From positions 1 through 9,253 of the forward strand of contig QIAS01000347.1 in assembly GCA_003225615.1 (NCBI GenBank): a DNA stretch of 9,253 nucleotides, in the 5' to 3' direction. The stretch comes from Acidobacteriota bacterium. GTDB lineage: Bacteria > Acidobacteriota > Terriglobia > Terriglobales > Acidobacteriaceae. Positions 1 through 7,900 of this stretch are shown here, piece by piece. A program made the position numbers and the translations under genes. The notes below the pieces were generated by a model. The model was given only the letters and a program-made list of their open reading frames with translations. It was not told the origin of the DNA and made no database searches. Each line of letters starts with the position of its first letter. The first letter of the stretch is position 1.

Positions 1-638
1 CGGAGAAATCCGTCGCGCCGGAGACTAAACGAATTGTCGCGCGATTGGCGGCGCTATTTTCTCTTGACAGTCTGGGCGGCGGGTTCCTCACTGATGCGCT
101 GGTCGCGTACTGGTTTTTCCGGCGATTCGGCATTCCAGAACAGCAACTGGGTGTCTTGTTCTTCGCCGTGCATCTTTTGAATGCGGGATCGCATCTGGGA
201 GCGGCATGGCTGGCGCGGAAGATTGGCCTGCTGAATACGATGGTCTTCACTCATCTGCCGTCCAGCCTCTTTCTGATTGCCGTGCCGTTTGCGCCGTCGT
301 CAAAAGTGGCGATTGTTCTGTTCCTACTCCGTGAGGCACTGGTCGAGATGGATGTTCCGACCCGGCAGTCTTATATTGCTGCACTCGTGCGGCCAGAGGA
401 TCGAACCTTCGCCAGCGGGATCACCAACCTTGCCCGCAACGTCTTCTGGGCAGTTTCTTCGTCGCTGGCGGGAGTCTTTATGCAGGGCGTGTCATTTTCC
501 GCGCCCCTGGTGGCCGGAGGAGGAATGAAGATTGCCTACGACATTCTTCTTTATCGCGCATTCCGTAACTTAAAAGCGCCCGAAGAGATTTTGCGCGAAA
601 GAGACCGCCGCCGGCCAGAGGTGGCTGGCAGTTTGTGA
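1..638 (+). CDS. MFS transporter, C-terminal half (partial at left edge)
   Basis: The reading frame is open from base 3 to the TGA at 636-638, giving 211 residues, so the gene starts outside the window. The TTG at 45 lies inside this frame and is not a credible start. The protein has several hydrophobic stretches consistent with about the last six helices of a 12-helix major facilitator. It begins with a cytoplasmic-looking basic segment (TKRIVARL) leading into a helix with 'DSLGGGF', as at the start of the second half of MFS proteins. The segment 'REALVEMDVPTRQSYIAALV' followed by 'PEDRTFASG' resembles the conserved loop region seen in drug/metabolite MFS exporters. It ends in a charged cytoplasmic tail (EEILRERDRRRPE). 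It sits in the inner membrane; the substrate cannot be told from this half. The next gene starts 69 bp downstream on the same strand, so co-transcription is possible. The family call is from recognition of the fold pattern, not from a diagnostic motif. Confidence 0.8.
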   Translation, partial: EKSVAPETKRIVARLAALFSLDSLGGGFLTDALVAYWFFRRFGIPEQQLGVLFFAVHLLNAGSHLGAAWLARKIGLLNTMVFTHLPSSLFLIAVPFAPSSKVAIVLFLLREALVEMDVPTRQSYIAALVRPEDRTFASGITNLARNVFWAVSSSLAGVFMQGVSFSAPLVAGGGMKIAYDILLYRAFRNLKAPEEILRERDRRRPEVAGSL

Positions 639-690
639 CCGGGAATGCAAGCGATTATTTACGCAATATCAAAAAGAGCTCACAAAAAAA

Positions 691-697
691 GAAAGGA
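691..697 (+). promoter_or_regulatory. Shine-Dalgarno for the DUF1259 gene
   Basis: The purine-rich GAAAGGA lies 10 bases before the ATG at 708. It favours 708 over the in-frame ATG at 645, which has no such site and would put a charged 21-residue extension in front of the signal peptide. An ATG at 701 is also near this site but is in a different frame that yields no recognisable protein. Confidence 0.6.
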
Positions 698-707
698 TCA
701 ATGGGTT

Positions 708-1646
708 ATGAGCAAGAAAATAGTTTCAAAATCGACGAGTGTGATTCAACTGATTTGTGCAGTCGTACTGCTGGCCATCATGAGCCAGCCAGCCCTGAGT
801 CAGCCCGACAAGTCGGCTTCCGCGAGTGCGGGCGAGTGGAAGCAGGTGGAAGACGCCATGGGACGTCCCGGGCAGGTCATGGGCACAGCAATTCGTTTTG
901 GGATGCCACGCAAGGATCTGCATGTGACCGCCAACGGTGTCACAGTCAAAGCCGGGCTCGCGCTAGGTTCATGGGCTGCGTTCACGCGAAGCGGAAACAA
1001 CGCCGTGGTGATGGGCGACCTAGTGCTTACCGAGGACGAGGTCAGTCCGGTAATGCGCAAGCTGCAACAAGGTGGCGTTGAGATTTCGGCGTTGCACAAT
1101 CACTTGCTCGGCGAGCAACCCCGGGTAATGTACCTGCACATTTCGACCCAGGGCGACGCCGTGAAAATAGCACAAGTAATTCATGATGCCTTGGGACTTA
1201 CCAAGACACCGGGTCCGGACACGGGCGCCGCGCCAGCCAGCTCCGAAGCGCTTGGAATAGACCAAAAGAAGATCGAAGAAATTCTGGGGCAGAGCGGCAA
1301 GGTGAACGGCGGAATTTTGCAATTCGGGGTCCCGCGGGCGGAGACGATTACAGAACACGGAATCTCTGTGCCCCCGGCCATGGGAGTCGCCACCGCCCTT
1401 AATTTTCAACCCACCGGCGAGGGCAAAGCGGCCATTACAGGTGACTTCGTGCTGCTCGGGAAAGAAGTGAATCCGGTGATGAAGGCGCTGCGCGACGACG
1501 GCATTGAAGTCACCGCTGTACACAGCCACATGCTGATGGAAGAACCGCGGTTGTTCTTCATGCATTTCTGGGGGAACGATGACGCGGCCAAACTGGCAAA
1601 AGGCGTGCGTGCGGCGCTCGACTTGACGAACTCAAAGAAGCAGTAA
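708..1646 (+). CDS. Exported DUF1259 (LppY/LpqO-type) protein with two repeats
   Basis: A 312-residue protein of the DUF1259 family, whose biochemical role I do not know. Residues 1-31 form a signal peptide: a basic start (MSKK), a hydrophobic core, then a likely cut after A-L-S before Q32. The mature part is two copies of one domain, about residues 43-165 and 184-306, joined by an Ala/Pro/Gly-rich linker. Both copies share the pattern GxxMGTAIRFG/GxVNGGILQFG, then G-D-hydrophobic, 'VxPVMxxL', and a histidine cluster. The clusters are H130, H132, E136, H144 and H272, H274, E278, H286, with identical spacing and an offset of 142 residues. HxHx3E resembles the metal-binding motif 1 of cupins, so metal binding is a reasonable inference. 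The start is ATG 708 on the strength of the Shine-Dalgarno and signal peptide. The stop lies 21 bp before the chromate transporter gene, suggesting co-transcription and a possible shared envelope role. Confidence 0.85.
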   Translation: MSKKIVSKSTSVIQLICAVVLLAIMSQPALSQPDKSASASAGEWKQVEDAMGRPGQVMGTAIRFGMPRKDLHVTANGVTVKAGLALGSWAAFTRSGNNAVVMGDLVLTEDEVSPVMRKLQQGGVEISALHNHLLGEQPRVMYLHISTQGDAVKIAQVIHDALGLTKTPGPDTGAAPASSEALGIDQKKIEEILGQSGKVNGGILQFGVPRAETITEHGISVPPAMGVATALNFQPTGEGKAAITGDFVLLGKEVNPVMKALRDDGIEVTAVHSHMLMEEPRLFFMHFWGNDDAAKLAKGVRAALDLTNSKKQ

Positions 1647-1667
1647 ACGGCATTTCTGGATAACGAC

Positions 1668-2810
1668 ATGAATCCGGCTACCAAGACTGGACTCTCACCT
1701 GCGTCCGTCCCCCTGCTGCGTTTTGTCGGCTACTTTCTCTGGTTGGGCACGGTCGGCTTCGGTGGGCCGATCGCCCTGGCAGGTTACATGCAACGGGATC
1801 TTGTCGATGGGCGCGGCTGGATCAGTAAAGAGGATTATGTCGAAGGCTTGGCCCTGGCCCAATTGGCGCCAGGACCGCTGGCCGCACAGCTGGCGATTTA
1901 TCTCGGATACATCCGCGCCGGAATTCTGGGAGCGACGCTCGTGGGGTTCGCTTTCATCCTGCCGTCATTCCTCATGGTTCTGGCCCTCTCCGCCGCGTAC
2001 ATGCGTTATGGCGGGCTGAGTTGGATGCAAGGAATGTTTTATGGAATTGGGGCGGCGGTCATCGCCATCATCGCGCGCTCCGCATTTAAGCTCACCAAGT
2101 TGACTTTGGCTAAGGACAAGCTGCTCTGGTCCATCTTTGCGGTACTGGCGGTTTCTACGGCGTGGACCTCGCGGGAGATCATCTGGCTGTTCCTGTTAGG
2201 CGGCGTGGTGGCCCTGGTCGCCAAGTCTTTTCCTCTCCGCACACCGGCCGGAAGCGCTGCCGGATTATTTGTGGCGGCCGCTGGACTGTCCTTTGGCGGA
2301 CAAATTACCGAAATATTTTTGTACTTCGCCAAGGCCGGCATGTTCGTGTTCGGCAGTGGCCTGGCCATTGTGCCCTTCCTCTATGGCGGAGTAGTGCAGG
2401 GACATCACTGGCTGAACGATCGTCAATTCGTAGATGCGGTCGCAGTAGCAATGATCACACCCGGTCCGGTGGTAATCACAGTCGCGTTCATCGGATATCT
2501 CGTTGCCGGAACCGCAGGCGCTACGGCGGCCGCGCTGGGCGTTTTCTATCTAGTAGTGGTGGTGCTTGCGCCGTCATACAAGCGCTGGGCGAAGAATCCG
2601 CAGTTAAACGCATTTGTGCGTGGTGTCACCGCCGCAGCAACTGGGGCGATCGCGGGCGCGGTCGTTGTTCTGGCGCGCCGTTCTATTTACGACATCCCAA
2701 CCGTGTTGATCGCTGCGGTTAGCCTCGCCATTCTCCTACGCTGGAAAATTCCCGAGCCGCTGATCATTACAGCGGCCGCAGTCGCAGGACTGCTTTTACG
2801 GCACGCGTAA
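1668..2810 (+). CDS. chrA: Chromate transporter, two-domain ChrA (CHR family)
   Basis: A 380-residue inner-membrane protein of the CHR family, near the usual length for the long (bidomain) form. ChrA proteins export chromate from the cytoplasm, driven by the proton motive force, and some members may act on other oxyanions. The two homologous halves are visible. The first carries GFGGP (residues 30-34), a W-hydrophobic-S-x-E-D-Y segment (51-57) and QLAPGP (65-70). The second carries FGSGLAIVP (228-236), W-L-N-D-R-Q-F (248-254) and MITPGPVV (262-269). Each is followed by a glycine-rich helix, and the rest is mostly hydrophobic segments. The ATG at 1668 has only a weak upstream GGA, but it gives the expected N-terminus just before the first helix. 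The gene follows the DUF1259 gene by 21 bp and is probably translated from the same message. No chrB regulator is in the window, so true chromate resistance is not shown. Confidence 0.93.
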   Translation: MNPATKTGLSPASVPLLRFVGYFLWLGTVGFGGPIALAGYMQRDLVDGRGWISKEDYVEGLALAQLAPGPLAAQLAIYLGYIRAGILGATLVGFAFILPSFLMVLALSAAYMRYGGLSWMQGMFYGIGAAVIAIIARSAFKLTKLTLAKDKLLWSIFAVLAVSTAWTSREIIWLFLLGGVVALVAKSFPLRTPAGSAAGLFVAAAGLSFGGQITEIFLYFAKAGMFVFGSGLAIVPFLYGGVVQGHHWLNDRQFVDAVAVAMITPGPVVITVAFIGYLVAGTAGATAAALGVFYLVVVVLAPSYKRWAKNPQLNAFVRGVTAAATGAIAGAVVVLARRSIYDIPTVLIAAVSLAILLRWKIPEPLIITAAAVAGLLLRHA

Positions 2811-2843
2811 CTATCCCGATATAAGTTTCACCCGCTGATTTAC

Positions 2844-2884
2844 AATTGCCAACTTCCAATCGGCAATTCTCGTTGTAATTGGAA
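2844..2884 (+). promoter_or_regulatory. Possible H-type pseudoknot in the leader of the acetamidase-family gene
   Basis: Two exact 7-bp complementary pairs interlock here. AATTGCC (2844-2850) pairs with GGCAATT (2862-2868). TTCCAAT (2854-2860), which lies in the loop of that hairpin, can pair with ATTGGAA (2878-2884). The connecting loops would be 3, 1 and 9 bases, which is geometrically plausible for an H-type pseudoknot. The structure ends 3 bases before the Shine-Dalgarno at 2888-2895, so folding could affect ribosome access. In addition TTACAA (2840-2845) can pair with TTGTAA (2873-2878) in an alternative extended hairpin. It could instead be chance pairing in AT-richer intergenic DNA, or a weak transcript-end hairpin for the upstream gene, although no T-run follows it. 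Confidence 0.3.
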
Positions 2885-2887
2885 ATC

Positions 2888-2895
2888 GAGGAGGA
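2888..2895 (+). promoter_or_regulatory. Strong Shine-Dalgarno that fixes a GTG start
   Basis: GAGGAGGA lies with its AGGAGG core 4 bases before the GTG at 2899. Going upstream in frame there is no ATG, GTG or TTG before the TGA stop at 2836, so the GTG is the only good start. Confidence 0.8.
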
Positions 2896-2898
2896 CTC

Positions 2899-3903
2899 GT
2901 GATTCCCATTCTCATTGTGCTTGCGTTACTTGGCGGCGGTACGCAATTTTCCTTCGCGCAGAATGTCGTGCGCTATCACGTCACCATGAAAGATGTGAAA
3001 TACGTCTACGGCGCGGCGGAGCCGGTAGCGCGTTTGAAGTCCGGCGACGTGCTGGAGACCAACACGGTAGACGCCTTCGGCAATGCGATCCAGAAGCCGG
3101 GAGACACGTTGAACCTGGTGAAAGGCGACAATCCGCTGACTGGCCCATTTTATGTCGAAGGCGCCCAGCCAGGCGACACCCTGGCGGTGAAAATTCTGGA
3201 CCTACAGGTAGATGGCAACCAGGGCGTAGGCGCGCTGGCGCCGGGCTTTGGCGCTTTGAATCCCACCAACTACACGCCGATGCTGAACACTTCGGTGCCG
3301 GAGAAAATTTGGTTTTACCCCATCGACCACGCCACGAACACAGCAACTTTCAAGGCACTCGATTCCAATTTCTCGGTGAAAATTCCACTGCATCCTTTTT
3401 TCGGCTGTATTGGAGTCGCTCCAGCCGGCGGTGAGGCGCGGAGTTCAATTGTGCCGGCGGAATTTGGCGGCAACATGGACTCGCCGGAAGCCAGCGTGGG
3501 CAACACGGTTTATTTTCCCGTGAATGTCGCGGGCGCGCTGCTCTACATGGGAGATGGCCACGCCGCCATGGGCGACGGCGAAGTGGCCGGAACGGCGATT
3601 GAAGTCCCGCTCCGGGCGCGCGTGCAGGTGAGTGTAATCAAGGGGCAGAAGATCAACTGGCCCCGCTTTGAGAACGACGATTCCATTATGACGGTCGGTG
3701 CGTACCGCCCTTTAGACGATGCCTTACGCATTGCCTTTGTGGAGTTGGTGGGCTGGATTCGTCAAGATTACGGGCTATCTGAAATGGACAGTTACGAACT
3801 GCTGTCCAAGGTGGCGAAGATTCACCTGAACGAGATGGTAGATCCGAATTATGTAGTCGTGGCATCGGTGGAGAAGAAGTATTTACCGGCAAAGAAGAAG
3901 TGA
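2899..3903 (+). CDS. Exported acetamidase/formamidase-family protein
   Basis: A 334-residue member of the acetamidase/formamidase family (FmdA/AmdA), which includes enzymes that hydrolyse short amides to ammonia and the carboxylate. Family signatures seen are NPLTGPFYVEGAQPGD (residues 78-93), PFFGCIGVAP (166-175), GGNMD (190-194) and GDGHAAMGDGEV (218-229), the last holding likely metal or active-site residues H221, D226 and E228. The start is GTG at 2899, set by the adjacent Shine-Dalgarno. Residues 1-20 look like a signal peptide: a hydrophobic core, then F-S-F-A before Q21. The n-region lacks a basic residue, which is unusual. Export would place it in the periplasm, whereas the classical formamidases are cytoplasmic. 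The substrate is therefore uncertain, and many family members are annotated by homology only. It lies 88 bp after chrA and 150 bp before the next gene, so it may be transcribed alone. Confidence 0.88.
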   Translation: MIPILIVLALLGGGTQFSFAQNVVRYHVTMKDVKYVYGAAEPVARLKSGDVLETNTVDAFGNAIQKPGDTLNLVKGDNPLTGPFYVEGAQPGDTLAVKILDLQVDGNQGVGALAPGFGALNPTNYTPMLNTSVPEKIWFYPIDHATNTATFKALDSNFSVKIPLHPFFGCIGVAPAGGEARSSIVPAEFGGNMDSPEASVGNTVYFPVNVAGALLYMGDGHAAMGDGEVAGTAIEVPLRARVQVSVIKGQKINWPRFENDDSIMTVGAYRPLDDALRIAFVELVGWIRQDYGLSEMDSYELLSKVAKIHLNEMVDPNYVVVASVEKKYLPAKKK

Positions 3904-4053
3904 CAGTTCCACGGGGGCTGAGCCGGGTCCAACATCCAATAGCTACTGGTCATCAATTAACACGTCTCAAGTGTCTGTGACGCGAGCCCTTCCGAATCCG
4001 TCTCTATAGCACTACAATGCTTTACCTACTAAGCTCCAACAAGTTTTCAAAAT
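3904..4053 (+). other. Intergenic stretch, no clear element
   Basis: This 150-bp gap is the longest without a gene. It probably contains the promoter of the SAM hydrolase-receptor pair, because the flanking spacing suggests a new transcript. A TACAAT at 4013-4018 fits a -10 box, but the sequence 17 bases upstream of it matches TTGACA poorly. I see no convincing terminator hairpin after the acetamidase-family gene and no repeat. Confidence 0.4.
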
Positions 4054-4974
4054 ATGTCCTCCCGACGTATGCCCAGGTACGCACCGGTGTATTCATCTGT
4101 CGTGTTAGTGCTGCTGCTCGTAGTGCTAGGTCTTTCGAGCACACTATCTGCCCAGGCACCGCGAACTAAAGCGCCGCCGACCGTTGTTTTCATGACCGAC
4201 TTTGGCACGGTAGATGACTCGGTGGCAATCTGCCGGGGAGTGATGTACTCGATCACGCCGGATTTGCGCATCGTGGATCTCACCCACCAGGTGACGCCGT
4301 TTTCCATCCTCGGCGGCACACGCTTTCTCTACGGTGCCACACCGTATTATCCGGCGGGCACAGTATTCGTGGTGGTCGTCGACCCCGGAGTCGGGAGTGC
4401 GCGGAAGGCGGTAGTAGTGAAGTCTAAGCGCGGTCAATATTTTGGTTTGATGACGCTGGTCGAAGATAGAGACGGCATCGAGGGCGTACACGAGATTACC
4501 AATCCTACCTTCATGATTGGCTCGAAACTGTCGTCCACTTTTCACGGCAGAGACATTTTCTCGCCCGTGGGGGCGCACCTGGCCCGCGGAGACAACTGGA
4601 CGCAAGTCGGTCCGGAGATGCCGGTTAAAGACCTTGTTCGGCTCGACTTGCAGCCGTCGAAGCTCGATGAGCGGGGAATCAGCGGCGAAATAATCGCTAC
4701 TGACGGACCCTTTGGAAATCTCGTCACCAACATCAGCGGCGACGAATTTTACAAACTCGGTTACGAGCACGGGCAGGACGTGCGCGTAATCATCGGCAAA
4801 ACTGAAATGACAGTGCCGTTCGTACGAACCTTCAGCGATGTGGCATTGAATAAGCCGCTCTTATATATCGACTCGCGCGGACGCCTCGGCCTGGCGGTAA
4901 ACCAGGGCAGCTTCGCAGAAACTTACAAGATTCGACCGCCACAACCCATCTTCATTCCGCGGAAAGAAAAATAG
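4054..4974 (+). CDS. Exported SAM hydroxide adenosyltransferase-family protein (SAM hydrolase, DUF62)
   Basis: A 306-residue protein of the family that splits S-adenosylmethionine with water into adenosine and methionine, related to the fluorinase and chlorinase. Visible motifs are TDFG (48-51), VVDPGVGSAR (108-117), STFHGRDIFSPV (161-172) and DGPFGNLVTNI (217-227). D110, R117 and H164 match, in motif and spacing, the Asp-Arg-His triad described for DUF62 enzymes. Two features are odd. First, residues 1-35 form a signal peptide or membrane anchor (basic start, long Val/Leu core, S-A-Q-A), so the enzyme should act outside the cytoplasm. Second, the usual 'PDNG' motif after YF is missing: residues 128-131 read QYFG and continue straight into LMTLVEDRDG. 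The ATG at 4054 has no clear Shine-Dalgarno; M6 at 4069 is an alternative. The TonB receptor gene follows by 22 bp, so the two are probably one operon. The family is secure; catalytic activity is less certain. Confidence 0.9.
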   Translation: MSSRRMPRYAPVYSSVVLVLLLVVLGLSSTLSAQAPRTKAPPTVVFMTDFGTVDDSVAICRGVMYSITPDLRIVDLTHQVTPFSILGGTRFLYGATPYYPAGTVFVVVVDPGVGSARKAVVVKSKRGQYFGLMTLVEDRDGIEGVHEITNPTFMIGSKLSSTFHGRDIFSPVGAHLARGDNWTQVGPEMPVKDLVRLDLQPSKLDERGISGEIIATDGPFGNLVTNISGDEFYKLGYEHGQDVRVIIGKTEMTVPFVRTFSDVALNKPLLYIDSRGRLGLAVNQGSFAETYKIRPPQPIFIPRKEK

Positions 4975-4982
4975 GTTTTATT

Positions 4983-4989
4983 GGGAGGA
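4983..4989 (+). promoter_or_regulatory. Strong Shine-Dalgarno for the TonB-dependent receptor
   Basis: GGGAGGA lies 7 bases before the ATG at 4997 and just 8 bases after the stop of the SAM hydrolase gene. This supports the chosen start and independent, efficient translation of the second gene of a shared message. Confidence 0.75.
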
Positions 4990-4996
4990 CCTCTCC

Positions 4997-7900
4997 ATGA
5001 CGAACGCGACACAAATATCGAGAAACTCAAAAGTACTTTTAATCCTTACCATCATCCTCCTGCTTGCATCGCCAGCATGGCCACAGAGCTTCCGGGGATC
5101 AATTCGCGGCAAAGTACTGGATGCCAGTGGCGGGATGATTGCCGGGGCGAAAGTGTCGGCGAAAAGTGAAGCCACGGGTAACGGGCGTGAGACAGTAACG
5201 GCGGCCGACGGCGGCTACGTGTTGCCCGAGTTGCCTGCCGGTATATACGTCGTCACGGCACAAGCTGCTGGACTGTCGCCGGTTGCACAGAACATAGTCG
5301 TGAATGTCGGTTTGGACACTACGGCGAATTTCGATCTCTCCAAAGTGGAGCGCAAGGTGGAGCGCGTGACCGTCACCGCCAGCGCACCGGTCATTGAGGC
5401 CACGCGAGACGTTCTCAGTGAAGTGGTGGACAGGAAGCTAGTCGCTGAACTGCCACTGAACGGCCGCGATTTCGGAAAGTTGGTGGCTCTCGTGCCGGGC
5501 GTCACGGTGGAGCCCTCGGGCGTGGCCGGCACGCAGTTCGGCTTTGGCCAATTCAACATAGACGGCAACCGTGACCGCTCGAATAATTACACGCTCGACG
5601 GGACGGACAACAACGATCCTTATTTCAACAACTCCGCACTAAACCAGGTAGGCATTACGGGGGCCCCGGCGACGCTGCTGCCGGTGGATGCCATCCAGGA
5701 GTTCAACCTGCAATCGCAGTTCAGCCCGGAGTATGGGCGCAACAGCGGTTCAGTAGTCAACATCATTACGCGGTCTGGGACCAACCAGTTGCATGGCTCG
5801 GTATTTGAATTCGTACGCAACAGCGCAATGGACGCGCGAAACTATTTCAATACCGAATCGCGGAAAACTTCGTTTGAAAATAACCAGTTTGGCGCCTCCC
5901 TGGGCGGCCCGGTCATTAAAAACAAGACCTTCTTCTTCGGAGCGTTTGAAGGGCAACGCGAGCGCGTGGGATCGGACTTCATTCTGAATGTGCCCACGAT
6001 GGCACAGCGCCAGAGAGCGCGGCAAGTGGCGCTGAGTCAAACCGATCCCGTCACCTCAAGTCCCATACTCACGCAAATCAACCCAGCCTTAGATGCAGTT
6101 CTAGATTTCTATCCAACCAGCGACACGCCGCAGATACCTGCGGTGGTGCGAGACAAGAACGATCTCAACAATTTCATCGTCAAATTGGATCACAATCTCA
6201 CCAACAACGAACAGTTGACCGGCCGGTATGCCTTCGGGCAGAGTGACCAGACATTCCCGCTCGGGAATAATGGTGGATTCGGCAAAGGATCCCGACTAGC
6301 GCCGTTCGCGCAGACATCGCCCACGCGAGTGCAAGTGGTTTCGCTGAGCCTGCTCTCGACGCTCAGCAGCACGAAAATCAACGAGGTGCGTTTTGGATAC
6401 AGCCGATACCGCACATCATTCAGTTCGCTCGACGCGAACTTCGATCCTACGAGTATTGGCTTGAATCTGGGAACGAGCAAGTTGGGGCTGCCGGAAGTTG
6501 ATTTCAGCACGCCGCTACTCGAGAATCTTGGAGCCCAAGGCTTCAGTGTTCCCCGTGGCCGGACGAGTCAGACTTACCAGATCCTCGACAATTTCACCTG
6601 GTTGCATGGCAAACACACATTCAAGTTTGGGGGAGAATTTCGCCGCGCTGCCATTGCGAACTTCAACGACAACTTGGAACGCGGAATTTTCTCTTTTGGG
6701 TCCTCGGGTCTCGATCCTGACCCGGTCGTGGATGTGCTGGCGAATTTCTATCTAGGCAACGCGTTTGTGCTGGCGCTCACCGGCGACACTCATCGCACCA
6801 CCTACAACAACGGGATCGCCTTTTTTATTCAGGACGATTACCGCGCAACCTCGACTCTGACTTTGAACCTTGGCCTGCGCTGGGAGTACTTCGGGCCCAT
6901 GAGCGAGAAGCGCAATCTTCTCTCGAACCTGGCCTCGGATGGAACTCTCGCCATGGTGGGCACTCACGGGCTGGACGGAGTGTACGAACGGGATCTGAAT
7001 AATTTTGGGCCGCGTGTGGGTTTTGCATGGAACCTGCGCCCCCGAACAGTTCTACGCGGCGGTTATGGCGTTTACTACGACTACGTGCCCCAGGACCTGT
7101 TGATCGCCAACTTCACGTCTTCAGCCGGAGTGGCAACCAACCCAGTCGGCCCGGTGCCCGTGTTGCCGCTAAACTTCGATCCCACGGCCTTCAACGGAAG
7201 CAATCCGGGAGCCCCGGTGTTGACGGTCAATAACACGGGGCCATTCAGCATCTTTGCAACGCCAAGAAAGTTTCCCACTCCTTACACGCAAAACTGGAAC
7301 CTGAATGTGCAGGAGCAGCTGGCTGAGAACGCCTCGCTGGAGATCGGGTATGTCGGCAGCAAGGGTACCAAGCTGGTGCGACTCACCGACGCGAATGAGC
7401 CAGCTCCTTTCGGCTCTGGGCCGAACCCAAACTTTGGAACCATGGATATGCTGGTGCCGATCAGTTCTTCTACTTACCACGCGCTGCAGACAACTTTTCG
7501 CATTCAGAACACGCACGGCTTCTCCGGATTTGTCACCTACGGTTGGTCAAAGTCGCTGGACGATGCTTCGGATGGCATCGATTTTGTGTCAGGAGCTGCG
7601 TTCCCCCAGGATCCCGGCAATCTGAAAGCAGAGCGTGGGCCCTCGACCTTTGACACCAAGCACCGCTTCACGGCGGCGCTGAATTACGACCTGCCGGCGT
7701 GGCACTCCCTGGGCCGCTTTGGCTCGGGTTGGCAGTTGAACTGGATTGCAAGTGCGCAGAGCGGGCGTCCTATCCCAATTACCACCTCGGATGATGAGAC
7801 GGGACGGTTCTACTTCAATGAGCGCCCCAACCTCCTGCCGGGGGTAAATCCGATCATGTCGCACTGGAACCCAGTGACGGGCTACCTCAATCCGCTGGCA

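Noticed and set aside
645..707. Upstream in-frame ATG at 645 as the start of the DUF1259 gene
   Set aside because: It lacks a Shine-Dalgarno and would bury the signal peptide behind 21 mostly charged residues; ATG 708 has a good site and a normal signal peptide.
635..1081. A 148-residue + strand open frame overlapping the start of the DUF1259 gene
   Set aside because: It is out of frame with a well-supported exported protein with two internal repeats, has no recognisable domain, and looks like low-complexity basic shadow coding.
1020..1565. A 181-residue - strand open frame opposite the DUF1259 gene
   Set aside because: It is antisense to a conserved gene, has no recognisable motif and a composition typical of shadow frames.
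3904..3935. A terminator after the acetamidase-family gene
   Set aside because: The only palindrome, around GGCTGAGCC, has too small a loop and no T-run.
3990..4018. A possible sigma-70 promoter (TTCCGA - 17 bp - TACAAT) before the SAM hydrolase gene
   Set aside because: The -10 box fits, but the -35 box matches only three of six bases; this is too weak to list as a feature.
4144..4770. A 208-residue - strand open frame opposite the SAM hydrolase gene
   Set aside because: The + strand carries all family motifs; the antisense frame shows none and has no ribosome-binding site.
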